From Orobanche coerulescens (lineage: Eukaryota; Streptophyta; Magnoliopsida; Lamiales; Orobanchaceae): a stretch of DNA of 64,000 nucleotides. Below the pieces are notes generated by a model. It made no database searches. It saw nothing but the letters and a program-made list of their open reading frames with translations, and was not told the origin of the DNA. The stretch is taken from assembly GCA_033398695.1 (NCBI GenBank), contig CM065818.1, positions 79,976,092 through 80,040,091 on the forward strand, written 5' to 3'. The translations under genes and the position numbers were made by a program. Shown here piece by piece: positions 42,755 through 53,732 of the stretch (position 1 is the first letter of the stretch; the number at the start of each line of letters is the position of its first letter).

Positions 42755-45228
42755 TGTAACACCCCAAATTAGGCGGATATTACAGTGCCGTGAATCCCTG
42801 ACTGGGACCCACCAGGCAAATGAAAATGATGAATTAAATAATATAATTGTAGTACCGAACCACATTATATTACCAAACACTCCGATGAGGAGTTTAAGTA
42901 CAACACACCAGGACAATACCGAATACTAGTGTATTTTATATGAAGATAAAATACACCACCCTGAATAAATAAACATTACAAATGGAATTTGCAGCGGAAA
43001 ATACAAATGACAGAAATAACTGAAATGACTGAAAATGACTGAACAAACGGCATGACTGGGGCCCCCTACTAGTATCACTGGGACTCGTCGCCGTCAACAT
43101 GCTCTTCCCGTGCCTTTGCCTTGCCGTGACCTGAAAACAAAATCCCCCAACGGGGTCGATACGTAACAACAATCCTCAAGGGGTCAAAATACACAAACAT
43201 GATTTAACTGAAGTTATGAAATATCCTTAGTTATGAATTACGCTGAAGAGGAGCATCATAGTACGCCCGTAGTGTTCTGTGCAAGTGTACAAGACGGATG
43301 ACCGGACACACCCGTCCTTGTACCTAATTAGTTTCACGGAGGTAATCGTTACCGTGTGCACAGTCCAATGTATCACTCCCAATACATGGCCATCACGTGC
43401 CCGACTAAAAATTCCACACATCCGCACCCGGCCACGCAATATGATCCCAGAAGGTCATATGAACAAGAATGACCATAATGAATATCAATGAATAATAATA
43501 ATCCGACAAAGTCAAGAATGACTCACCGATACGAAAGTGATAATGAAGTGATTGATAGTTTTCAATGAAATGATTGGAACCGCCGTTCCTCGCTAATGAA
43601 ATGATTATCCGACAATTACAAGTCTCAAAATGATTAATACAACGATGAATGAGTTATGATTATGAATGATCAACAACAAAAGGAATGAATATCCTTTTAA
43701 CCGAGTAAGAATCAACTTACACAATACCGATGAAGAATGTCCGTCCACGACCAACGTCCTAAGTGAAATACCGGTCGCTCGAACAACCTTGAATAACAAT
43801 AATTACCAACAACCATTCAATACACGCATCAAACAACAAAACACGACTAACCCAAAGGTCGAAACAACGATAATCAAACTCATTGGGGCATTCTAACGAA
43901 TACGTAACCAACCACACGACTTCGAAAATATCGATCCGAATATGTCGAAACCAACACTAAAATGAGTATTTCGAACTAACAAAACACTTCAAGGATATCA
44001 ATAATCCATTAGGAATCCATAATTCATGATTATAACGACATCAATCGGAAAAATCCCCAATTAACCGAAGTCAACCCCAAGGGTTCTTGAAAACAATTCC
44101 GAAAATAACCATTAAATCCGGAGGAATATATTTATCCAAGTAGATAATCCATAACTTAACATATCCCAATGATAATCCAAGCTTACACGAAGAAATCGGA
44201 AGGAAAACCCCAAAAATCCGAAATTCTAGATCCAAGAGATTAATACCTTAGATTCGATGTGATGAAGATGATGAAATGATGATCAATCCGAAAGATGAGC
44301 TTGAAGATGATGATTGATGATTACACCTCGAAGAATCCTCTCCGAATCGCTCGAAATCGCCCAAAACTACCGAAGGAATGAAATGAGATGAAAAATGACG
44401 AACTCTGACTAAACTGTCCAATTTATACTCAGTCCAGGTTAGCGTGCGCTAGCCCTTATGCATAGCGTGCGCTAACGTGTAATTTGGGTAGTCCAGTACC
44501 CACTGTCCGAACACGGTAGCGCGCGCTACGTACCTATTTGTAGCGTGCGCTACGACCATACTACTAGCGTGCGCTAAGATCCATTATTAGCGTGCGCTAA
44601 TGAAATATTGATGCCCAGTACTGGAGTCCAGAAAACTGTCTGCCCTCTGATCTGACCTCGATAGCGTGCGCTACAACCATAGTTTAGCGTGCGCTAATAT
44701 ATCGGTTGCGTACGCTAACAACAACACATAGCGTGCGCTATGAAATAATCCAGTGCAGTCCAGTAGCCACTGGACTCAACCTGATCTGTCCCTAGCGCGC
44801 GCTACTCCACACATATAGCGTGCGATACTACAACCCGTTAGCGCGCGCTACTTACCACTCGTAGCGTGCGCTACAAATAATCTCACTGCCGGTCCGGTAC
44901 CTTGGTGCGGCCAGACAACCTTAGCGTGCGCTAAAGCCGAGTGGTAGCGTGCGCTACCTATACCCAATTAGCGACGCTAAAGGATTATGTAGCGTGCGCT
45001 ACTCCTCACGCCACTCATAGCGAAATGACAATGATGATAAACGCGGCACGAAACTCCAATCCGATTAGTGATGAATGACGATTGATATACGATACAATTA
45101 CTCTGAATGATGAATATCATGATTGAATCTGAGTGACAATTGATTAATAATGAGTGAAAATTACTGAGTATCAATTACTGAATGATAAATACTGAATGAT
45201 AATTACTGAATTACAACCGGGTATTACA
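42755..45228 (-). repeat. 3' LTR of Gypsy-I
   Basis: 2474 bp, plus strand TGTAACACCCCAAATTAGGC to CAACCGGGTATTACA. Minus-strand TATA-like GAGTATAAATTG at about 44421-44430. The palindrome array is directly upstream. It pairs with 49552-52013. Confidence 0.95.
44440..45001 (-). promoter_or_regulatory. Array of 12-bp palindromes with 23-bp phasing, 3' LTR of Gypsy-I
   Basis: About 18 copies of TAGCGTGCGCTA or the perfectly symmetric TAGCGCGCGCTA, all in the same orientation. Starts: 44440, 44463, 44517, 44541, 44565, 44588, 44662, 44685, 44707 (variant), 44729, 44793, 44816, 44839, 44862, 44922, 44945, 44968 (variant), 44990. Within clusters the step is 22-24 bp, most often 23. Longer gaps (54, 74, 64, 60 bp) contain CAGTCCAGTA / CACTGG-type blocks. 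The array begins about 10 bp upstream of the TATA box, so in U3. Confidence 0.85.
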
Positions 45229-45242
45229 TACACCCCCCCTTA
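45229..45242 (-). other. Polypurine tract of Gypsy-I
   Basis: Minus strand TAAGGGGGGGTGTA directly before TGTAATACCCGG. Confidence 0.8.
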
Positions 45243-46394
45243 AAAGAGTTTCGTCCTCGAAACTAAGGGTAAACAACTCGGGACATGAACTATCCATCAC
45301 GATCTGCAAACAATAATGTCCAAATAGTTCTCGGGACCAAATCAAACGCACGCCCAAGTCCCCAAGTCTTGACGTCTCGGATCACAATGAACGATTTCCC
45401 AAAAATATCACGAAGTCTCGGTATGACACCAAAAGGAATGTATCAAACGATCTCAAAATCTCAAGATTCTCAAATACGATCATTATAAGATAGATCGACA
45501 ATAAATGATCCACAACCATGACACATTAATACGGATTGAGTTATATAGTCATCTGAAAGACAAGGCTATATATCAAATGTGCCCAACATCGATATCCTCC
45601 ATACCATCGATCTCCTCGATCCCAACGATTCGACGAAGACCCAAACCTGAACTCACCGCTTAATATGACCCCGAAAGGTTACCAAAACGAGAGTGACTAA
45701 GATGAATGATAAATGATTAGATATCCGACAAGGATGAAGAATAACTCGCCGAGGTGAACTAATAACGAAATGAGTGATAACTCAAATGAAATTATTGGAA
45801 CCATTGTTCCCCGTGAGGTGAATGATTGGTTGATAAATATAAGTCTTAACGTGATTGATATATGATGAATGACCTATTCGAACAATTGAGCACGATGAAA
45901 TGAATGATTATCCTATTCGAGCAAGAATTAACTTGCTCAACACCGGTGATGAATGTCCGTTGTATCCTTTATTTAAGCAAACAACGGTCGAACTCGTTAT
46001 GCGAGATGAAGATGCTCTCCCGGCATGAATACGACTAGAAACGATCTCTTGGACGTCGGAGTCCGATGTCCCTCGGAACTCCTTCCATACCGAGGCGGGA
46101 AAGTCACGCGATAATTACGGATCTCGTATGAAGATTGCACTATGATTACGAGATGAAATGATAACAATGAGCATACATGCTCTAACAAAATGGATGCATT
46201 AATAATGCAATAAAACGATCGTCGACATGACGCCGTAATATGAGAAGATCGCTGAAAAATCAAGTGAGGTGACAAGCCTATCGATGAAATTCTGAAATGA
46301 TTACCTTGAACAAGTTCACAAGATTGAAAAATTTGATTCACAAGATCAACAATCGAACCGTGAGATGGATCGATGGTTAATAAATTAATCGAAC
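45243..46394 (-). other. Gypsy-I 3' internal region without recognisable coding
   Basis: This is where RNase H and integrase would be expected. I find no HHCC, DDE or chromodomain motif on either strand. It is rich in ATGAATGA-like short words similar to the LTR. Confidence 0.5.
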
Positions 46395-46712
46395 AAGGAG
46401 ATTGACTCGTGATAAATGAATTAATTGAACAATGAGATTAAGCGAGTGATGAATGAATTGGTGAACAATGAGATTGGTGAGTGATGAATGAATTGGTGAA
46501 CAATGAGATTGATGAGTGATGAATGAATTAGTGAACAATGAGATTGGTGATTGATGAATGAATTGGTGAACAATGAGATTGATGAGTGATGAATGAATTG
46601 GTGAACAATGAGATTAGTGAGTGATGAATGAATTGGTGAACAATGAGATTGGTGAGTGATGAATGAATTGGTGAACAATGAGATTAGTGAGTGATGAATG
46701 AATTAATGAACA
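46395..46712. repeat. 35-bp tandem repeat (about 8-9 copies)
   Basis: Unit about GAGATTGGTGAGTGATGAAT followed by GAATTGGTGAACAAT, with one or two changes between copies. It follows directly on decayed RT sequence in minus orientation and replaces the expected pol. Confidence 0.9.
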
Positions 46713-46734
46713 ATTTTAGAAAATCCTTCCACAA

Positions 46735-47460
46735 ACCGCCGATAATAGCCGGCTAATCCGAGAAAGCTTGGATTTGCTTAACATTCTTCGGAGGTGACCA
46801 ATCTTGGATAGCCTTCGTCTTCCGAGGATCAACACGCACTCCATCGGTGAAATTACAGTCCGAGAAAAGTCACTCGGACATCCAAGACTCACCTTTGGAA
46901 AACTTCCCATAAAGTTGCTCTCGTCTTAACACGTCGGAAACCCGATGAAAATGAACCTCGTGTTCCTCCCGGTCACGAGAATAATCAAAATGTCATCGAT
47001 GAATACAACAAAAAAAATGATCCAAAAGACGATGAAAACCTTATTCAAAAAATCAATGAAAAACTAAGGTGCAATAAAAAACACAACCGTCATAACCGCA
47101 AACTAATATCGACCATAGCGTGTTCGAAAAGCCGTCCTCGTGATATCCGACTCTCGAATCCATGGAATCGATGATATCCAGGATCTTAAGTCGATCTTGG
47201 AAAATACCGAAGCTCCTGAAGTTGATCCAAAAGATCGTCGATACGAGATAGAGGATACTAATCTTGATCCTCACCTGTTCAACTCCCGATAATAATACAC
47301 ACACGAACGAACCATACCTCTCCTTGACAGATAACACCGGTGCTCCCCACGGGGAACACACTCAGTCGGAGATAACCTTTCTCGAACTAATCCTCAAGTT
47401 GAATCTTCAACTCCACGCATTTGGTCGGGGCCAACCGATACGGTGTCTTCGATAATGGGG
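46735..47460 (-). pseudogene. Gypsy-I reverse transcriptase remnant
   Basis: Recognisable across frames on the minus strand: CSPWGAPVLSVKERYGSF (RT start), an [18 protein letters not shown] stretch near 47130, FIDDILII-like codons near 46990, GVRVDPRKTKAIQDW and SPPKNVKQI near 46830-46790. The order is as in Gypsy RT. Frame changes every 30-100 bp. A PR-RT linker with YRLAP-like codons lies at 47440. Confidence 0.75.
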
Positions 47461-47579
47461 GCGTCTGGCTTCAACTCACTCACGAATTCCACTACTCTAT
47501 GAGAAAGCAACCGGATAACAAATGCGGAATATATCGTCAAGCGATGACAATGATACCACGAATGATTGAACATTTGATT

Positions 47580-47910
47580 GCGAGAATGGTTAATCGATAA
47601 AAAGTGATACAATGAATGATTGAATAGCTCGATTGCCTTAGAAAGGTCAATCGATGAAAATGATACAATGAATGATGAAATAGCTCGATTGCCTTAGAAA
47701 GGCCAATCGATGAAAATGATACAATGAATGATTGAATAACTCGATTGCCTTAGAAAGGCCAATCGATGAAAATGATACAATGAATGACTGAATAACTCGA
47801 TTGCCTTAGAAAGGCCAATCGATGAAAATGATACAATGAATGACTGAACAACTCGATTGCCTTAGAAGGGCCAATCGATGAAAATGATACAATGAATGAC
47901 TGAACAACTT
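47580..47910. repeat. 56-bp tandem repeat (about 5-6 copies)
   Basis: Unit about AAAATGATACAATGAATGAT, then TGAATAGCTCGATTGCCTTA, then GAAAGGCCAATCGATG. It lies between the protease and RT remnants of Gypsy-I, so it breaks pol. Confidence 0.9.
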
Positions 47911-47919
47911 GCTTGCGGA

Positions 47920-48110
47920 ATTTCTCTGCTTCCATCATAATAGTAATCCTTCTGGGACAACGGGGATTACCTCCCTGAAGTACACATTCGACGACCAACG
48001 ACGAAAATGATAGTGACCATGCGCTTACGAACATTGAGAACGGCATCATGACAATCCATCTAATTAACACTCAATATTACATCGTCCTTAGATAAATTCA
48101 CCACGATTAG
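47920..48110 (-). pseudogene. Gypsy-I protease remnant
   Basis: Minus strand has a DVILSVN-like stretch followed by MDCHDAVLNVRKRMVTI, resembling the D-V-I-L-G-M-D-W-L and downstream protease/linker region of Gypsy elements. No active-site DSG was found upstream. Confidence 0.6.
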
Positions 48111-48239
48111 GTCCACTGACCAATTGCGGTCATTAAGCTTACCTTGGTATGATTTAGAAAATCTTCTATCGTCGTACACCGATGGTATGAGGTCCACAAG
48201 CAATAGGACTATCCAAATTAAGTTTATTCAATCATGACT

Positions 48240-49015
48240 TGAAAATGAATGAAGGCGGTGCACCAAGTATCAAAAGGTACACACGGGTTGAAATAAAATT
48301 ACGAGTATACGAGATCGTTCGGGCCACGGATCGTCGATCCTCTTCATCACATGAATCCGGGACCGCCGGCCCCCGAACCGACGCTCCGTCGATAAATACG
48401 AGCTCCCACTCTATTTGCTTCTATTGTCTTAAGCAGCGTTGACAAAGCGATCGATTAAAGCTGGTTGCTTGGGGCACGAGATGCCACCGGAGCCGACTTG
48501 GAGTTCTTTCGGCAAAAACGGGCCTTATGCCCAAAATTCCCACAATTATGACATGTGATAGACGGCGTCGTACACCTAATCTTGAAATGGCCGGCGCCCC
48601 ACGGTTGAAGCAGATGATGGCAGGCCATTTGCTCGGAGGCGAGATCCGCAGATTAGGTGCCGTAGGAGGGCCTTCGAAGCGGTAGGACCCGCACGAGGTT
48701 TCTTGGAGGTTGACCAACCGCCTTCGGACCGATTACGCCGTTGATTTCTTCTTGAAAGATGAAGGTTGTTGTTCGACTTTCCTTAGTAGCCATCTCATAC
48801 GGAGAGTTCTCTCGATTAATCCGGTCAGTGGCGCAATGATGATTGAGCAAGCGCACATGGGTCATCATGGCCTGCATAAAAGTGAGTGGATCAACGAACA
48901 TCTTACCGGTCGAGCCGAGTCACAGGCACGATTTCGGCGGCCAGTGATTATTTCTCGGGCTTCGGTCCGCTGCCTCTCCCGTGCATCCACGATAGCTCTC
49001 TCCATCTTGAAGTAG
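48240..49015 (-). pseudogene. Gypsy-I Gag remnant with intact CCHC knuckle
   Basis: Minus strand opens with a Met-rich, Arg-rich start near 49015. It includes DPLTFMQAMMTHVRLLNHH (48890) and ends with the zinc knuckle CHNCGNFGHKARFC at 48553-48512 (C-x2-C-x4-H-x4-C), preceded by CTTPSIT. Two or more frameshifts. The capsid part is hard to recognise. Confidence 0.7.
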
Positions 49016-49534
49016 GAAGGTCGCATAATGATTATATTTCCGCATGATTAGCACGTTATGATTATGTCATGAGATGATGAAAATGAGTATACATGCTCTA
49101 ACTTAGTGATTATATGAATGATTTCTTGAAGTTACATGATTATCGATGAAATTCTTGAAATGATTATCTTGAATAACTTAACAAGATTGATAATATGATC
49201 ATCAGTTGACAATCGAGTAATGAAATGAATTGAGTAATTAACGAGTTAACATGATCGTCCGATTATTAGCGAGTAATGAAATGAATTGAGTGTTTGATTA
49301 GTTAATATGTTCGTGCCTATCATTATGTTTGTTGATTTTTGTGTATTGTCAAATGATGAATGATGATTGTATGTCTATTGCCAGAATTTTTTCCATGGGG
49401 TTAGTAGTCTTACGATTCTTTGGTCGATTGGCTCGGCATTCGCACAGTCACACGTGACGCGAAAGTCCAATGATACTAGTCCGATGACGATGATTTCAAA
49501 TGAGACATGACTTGGAGGGTAGTATTCAAAACCA

Positions 49535-49548
49535 CGCTCCGATACCAA
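49535..49548 (-). other. Primer binding site of Gypsy-I (tRNA-Met-like)
   Basis: Minus strand TTGGTATCGGAGCG, three bases after the 5' LTR end. Confidence 0.85.
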
Positions 49549-49551
49549 CTC

Positions 49552-52013
49552 TGTAACACCCCAAATTAGGCGGATATTACGGTCGTGAATCCTGATTTGG
49601 GACCCACCGTGCAAATGAAAATGATGAATTAAATAATATAATTGTAGTACCGAACCACATTATATTTCCAAACACTCCGATGAGGAGTTTAAGTACAACA
49701 CACCAGACAATACCGAATACTAGTGTATTTTATATGAAGATAAAATACACCACCCTGAATAAATAAACATTACAAACGGAATTTGCGGCGGAAAATACAA
49801 ATGACGAAATAAGCGAAATGATGAAAATGATGAACAAGCGGAATGACTGGGCCCCTACTAGTATCATCGGGACTCGTCGCCGTCAACATGCTCTTCCCGT
49901 GCCTTTGCCTTGCCGTGACACGAAAACAAAATCCCCAACGGGTCGTTACACAGAACAACAATCCTCAAGGGTTGAAAATACACAAACATGATTTAAGCGA
50001 AGTTATGAAATATCCTTAGTTATGAATTACGCCAAGAGGAGCATCATAGTACGCCCGTAGTGTTCTGTGCAAGTGTACAAGACGGATGACCGGACACACC
50101 CGTCCTTGTACCTAATTAGTCTCACGGAGGTAATCGTTACCGTGTGCACAGTCCAATGTATCACTCCCAATACATGGCCATCACGTGCCCGACTAAAAAT
50201 CCACACATCCGCACCCGCCACGCAATATGATCCTAAGGTCATATGAACAAGAATGACCATAATGAATATCAATGAATAATAATAATCCGACAAAGTCAAG
50301 AATGACTCACCGATACGAAAGTGATAATGAAGTGATTGATAGTTTTCAATGAAATGATTGGAACCGCCGTTCCTCGCTAATGAAATGATTATCCGACAAT
50401 TACAAGTCTCAAAATGATTAATACAACGATGAATGAGTTATGATTATGAATGATCAACAACAAAAGGAATGAATATCCTTTTAACCGAGTAAGAATCAAC
50501 TTACACAATACCGATGAAGAATGTCCGTCCACGACCAACGTCCTAAGTGAAATACCGGTCGCTCGAACAACCTTGAATAACAATAATTACCAACAACCAT
50601 TCAATACACGCATCAAACAACAAAACACGACTAACCCAAAGGTCGAAACAACGATAATCAAACTCATTGGGGCATTCTAACGAATACGTAACCAACCACA
50701 CGACTTCGAAAATATCCAATCCAGAATATGTCGAAACCAACACTAAAATGAGTATTTCGAACTAACAAAACACTTCAAGGATATCAATAATCCATTAGGA
50801 ATCCATAATTCATGATTATAACGACATCAATCGGAAAAATCCCCAATTAACCGAAGTCAACCCCAAGGGTTCTTGAAAACAATTCCGAAAATAACCATTA
50901 AATCCGGAGGAATATATTTATCCAAGTAGATAATCCATAACTTAACATATCCCAATGATAATCCAAGCTTACGAAGAAATCGGAAGGAAAACCCCAAAAA
51001 TCCAAATTCTAGATCCAAGAGATTAATACCTTAGATTCGATGTGATGAAGATGATGAAATGATGATCAATCCGAAAGATGAGCTTGAAGATGATGATTGA
51101 TGATTACACCTCGAAGAATCCTCTCCGAATCGCTCGAAATCGCCCAAAACTACCGAAGGAATGAAATGAGATGAAAAACGAACTCGACTAAACTGTTCAA
51201 TTTATACTCACCGAGGTTAGCGTGCGCTAGCCCTTATGCATAGCGTGCGCTAACGTGTAATTTGGGTAGTCCGGTACCTTTGTCCGAACACGGTAGCGCG
51301 CGCTACGTACCTATTTGTAGCGTGCGCTACGACCATACTACTAGCGTGCGCTAAGATCCATTATTAGCGTGCGCTAACGAAATATTGATGCCCAGTACTG
51401 GAGTCCAGAAAACTGTCTGCCCTCTGATCTGACCTCGATAGCGTGCGCTACAACCATAGTTTAGCGTGCGCTAATATATCGGTTGTGTACGCTAACAACA
51501 ACACATAGCGTGCGCTATGAAATAATCGATGCGATCCGGTAGCCACTGGACTCAACTTGATCTGTCCCTAGCGCGCGCTACTCCACACATATAGCGTGCG
51601 CTACTACAACCCGTTAGCGCGCGCTACTTACCACTCGTAGCGTGCGCTACAAATAATCTCACCTGCAGTCCAGTACCTTCTGGACTGCAGCCAGGACAAC
51701 CTTAGCGTGCGCTAAAGCTGAGTGGTAGCGTGCGCTACCTATACCCAATTAGCGTACGCTAAAAGGATTATGTAGCGTGCGCTACTCCTCACGCACAGCT
51801 CGCAACGAAATGACAATGATGATAAACGCGGCACGAAACTCCAATCCGATTAGTGATGAATGACGATTGATATACGATACAATTACTCTGAATGATGAAT
51901 ACCATGACTGAATCTGAGTGACAATTGATTAATAATGAGTGAAAATTACTGAGTATCAATTACTGAATGATAAATACTGAATGATAATTACTGAATTACA
52001 ACCGGGTATTACA
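49552..52013 (-). repeat. 5' LTR of Gypsy-I
   Basis: 2462 bp. Collinear with 42755-45228. The differences cluster at CAG/CTG sites and homopolymers, mainly in its first 2 kb. Confidence 0.95.
51218..51784 (-). promoter_or_regulatory. Array of 12-bp palindromes, 5' LTR of Gypsy-I
   Basis: Second copy of the array (starts 51218, 51241, 51294, 51318, 51342, 51365 and so on to 51773). It repairs two units that are damaged in the other LTR: TAGCGTGCGCTA for TAGCGTGCGATA, and TAGCGTACGCTA for TAGCGACGCTA. Confidence 0.85.
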
Positions 52014-52018
52014 ATAAT
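52014..52018. repeat. Right target-site duplication of Gypsy-I (ATAAT)
   Basis: Identical to 42750-42754. Confidence 0.75.
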
Positions 52019-52310
52019 AATTATTATTATTATTATTATTTTAAATGAATTAAATTTAAAAATATTATACACAATTATTTATAAAAATTAGGGTTTATAT
52101 TTATAAAAATGAGAGGTTTTGATACGCAAGGGAGGAAAAATGGGATTTTTAATCGCTGCTTTTATACAGAAGGGTAAAATGGTAATTTGTTACCATTCAG
52201 AGTTACCATTCAGAACAGTTACCAAACAACTAAATTACATTCTGCACTCAACCATACAGAGCCTCTTAACCATTCTGGCCTCTCAACCATTCTAGGCTTG
52301 TTAGTTACTT
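52019..52310. mobile_element. Right part of the AT-rich MITE-like element
   Basis: Resumes the 50-bp AT repeat (one unit), then GGTAATTTGTTACCATTCAG, GTTACCAAACAAC and CCTCTTAACCATTCTGG / CCTCTCAACCATTCTAGG, the inverted counterpart of subterminal motifs at 42300-42450. The exact right end is unclear. Confidence 0.55.
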
Positions 52311-53283
52311 AATTCACCTAGAATAGTTATCAATATGAATAAAATATTTATCTACATAGTACATATTGATAATATGAAAATTAAGTTACACTAAATCAAA
52401 AGATCAAGTATTTAGTTACCCTTATAGTGTAGTGGTAGATATATTGATTTCAACTTTGAGATATTCTAGAGTATTCTTTCGTCTTGATTCGGATATAGTG
52501 TGGACAACAATCTATCAGTTCTCCTCGACTATTATGCCGAAACACTCAAGCGCACACCTCATTTCGTTTTCCTTATTTTCCATTATTTTCAGCCATTTAC
52601 AGAAAAATTGCAAACTGTAGAATCAAAGACACAGGTCAAGATCCACAGTTTAACATAATGAAATAATAAAGTTATTGCACTGTAATTGTCAAAAATCGAC
52701 CGACCAATGTAGTCCTTATATAGGCATCATGTGTTACCACATAGGTCTTAAGGAGGATTAGGAAAAGGACTCCAAATAGAACTCAACTTTTCATATTAAG
52801 CCCTTTTAATATAATTGAATTTATTAAGATCAATTCACTCCACTAAAAAAATAATATTGCACTTCCTATCCAAATTATAATTTATGAAATTAGGATCCTT
52901 TTTAAAATATTTTTTCCATGTTTAAGATATTATATGTCCACTAATTAATATTACTGCTGACAAATTCAGTTATTAATTTTTGTTCAAAGAGTAGTACCTC
53001 CTAAATATTATTATTATATCGAAATTAATCTACTTGCATGATTTAGTATAGTAATCCTTTTGTGTTCCTCAAGGGGACATCATACAGAATGGCTAATGGA
53101 ACCCCGTGACATGTATCTCAGGGGATGACTTTGCTTCCCTTACTGAAGGCTCTGCAAGACCTTCTTGCATCGAATGCCTCTCTAATTATTATATAAATAA
53201 TATTATTACCCAAAGTATCTCGCATATTGAATCAATCAATGTGACTCTCACTCATGATAAATTTGTTGTAATGGTGTCCTTCA
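52311..53283. other. AT-rich non-coding DNA
   Basis: No gene motif. 52424-52496 looks weakly tRNA-like (TAGTGTAGTGGTAG and TTGATTCGG), too weak to call. 52690-52860 resembles decayed LTR sequence. Confidence 0.4.
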
Positions 53284-53340
53284 TGTTAGGAATATGCCCT
53301 CCAATGCTACTCAGGAGATGAGAGAGTGAGAGGATCGTGT
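53284..53340 (+). repeat. Start of an Angela-type LTR (fragment)
   Basis: ATGTTAGGAATATGCCCTCC and ACTCAGGAGATGAGAGAG match the Angela-A LTR start (minus strand at 17414). Only about 50 bp remain. Confidence 0.65.
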
Positions 53341-53732
53341 TGTGTCAAGATTTATCCATCCCGACAGGCGATCGACTATAAGGCCGAGCGACCAAGTCAA
53401 CATCAGTCAAACTATGGCTAGCTCGCCTAAACGAAGAAACCAGACCACCATCAGGTACCTAGCGATCGACTCCCAAGACGATCGCCCTTTGGTATCTGGC
53501 GATCGACTCTGGTGTCCGGGTAAGGACAATCGGCCTACGCCCCGAACAGAGATGATCGCCCGTCAAAGTCATCGAAAGACTGGATCTCGGAACAGCACCC
53601 ACGTGCAGATCCACAAAAGGCGCTGACAGACAAGATCTTTGCTGACAGACAAGACCTTTGACCACAGCCTGTCACCTACCTCACCTACCGACAGGCGCGC
53701 CGAAAGTTGTTAGTAGGACCGCCCGCGACAGC
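53341..53732. other. GC-richer segment with GCGATCGAC repeats
   Basis: Contains GGCGATCGACT / AGCGATCGACT and ACGATCGCCC at about 53370, 53461, 53479, 53499 and 53552. A 94-codon plus-strand ORF (53342-53626) shows no motif. It is probably part of an unknown LTR. Confidence 0.4.

Larger units (their letters stand above)
42755..52013 (-). mobile_element. Gypsy-I: Gypsy element with two LTRs and degraded internal region
   Basis: 9.26 kb, complete from LTR to LTR with a 5-bp ATAAT duplication. Minus strand: 5' LTR (52013-49552), PBS, Gag (about 49015-48240), protease, RT, tandem repeats, PPT, 3' LTR (45228-42755). The internal region is only 4.3 kb, and RNase H and integrase are not recognisable. 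Many short frame breaks occur, some of which may be sequence errors (see findings). It sits inside an AT-rich MITE. Confidence 0.88.

Noticed and set aside
44440..45001. CRISPR-like array of short repeats
   Set aside because: Repeats are 12 bp with 11-bp spacers, lie inside a plant LTR and occur in both LTR copies; no cas genes.
46421..46678. 85-codon ORF of repeated HQSHCSPIHSSLTNL-like peptide
   Set aside because: Translation of the 35-bp tandem repeat, which is a multiple of neither 3 nor any coding period; not a protein gene.
52424..52496. Possible tRNA gene or SINE (TAGTGTAGTGGTAG ... TTGATTCGG)
   Set aside because: No acceptor stem or anticodon arm could be paired; the B-box match is weak.
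53342..53626. 94-codon ORF in the GATCG-rich segment
   Set aside because: No domain; an open frame in GC-richer DNA is expected by chance.
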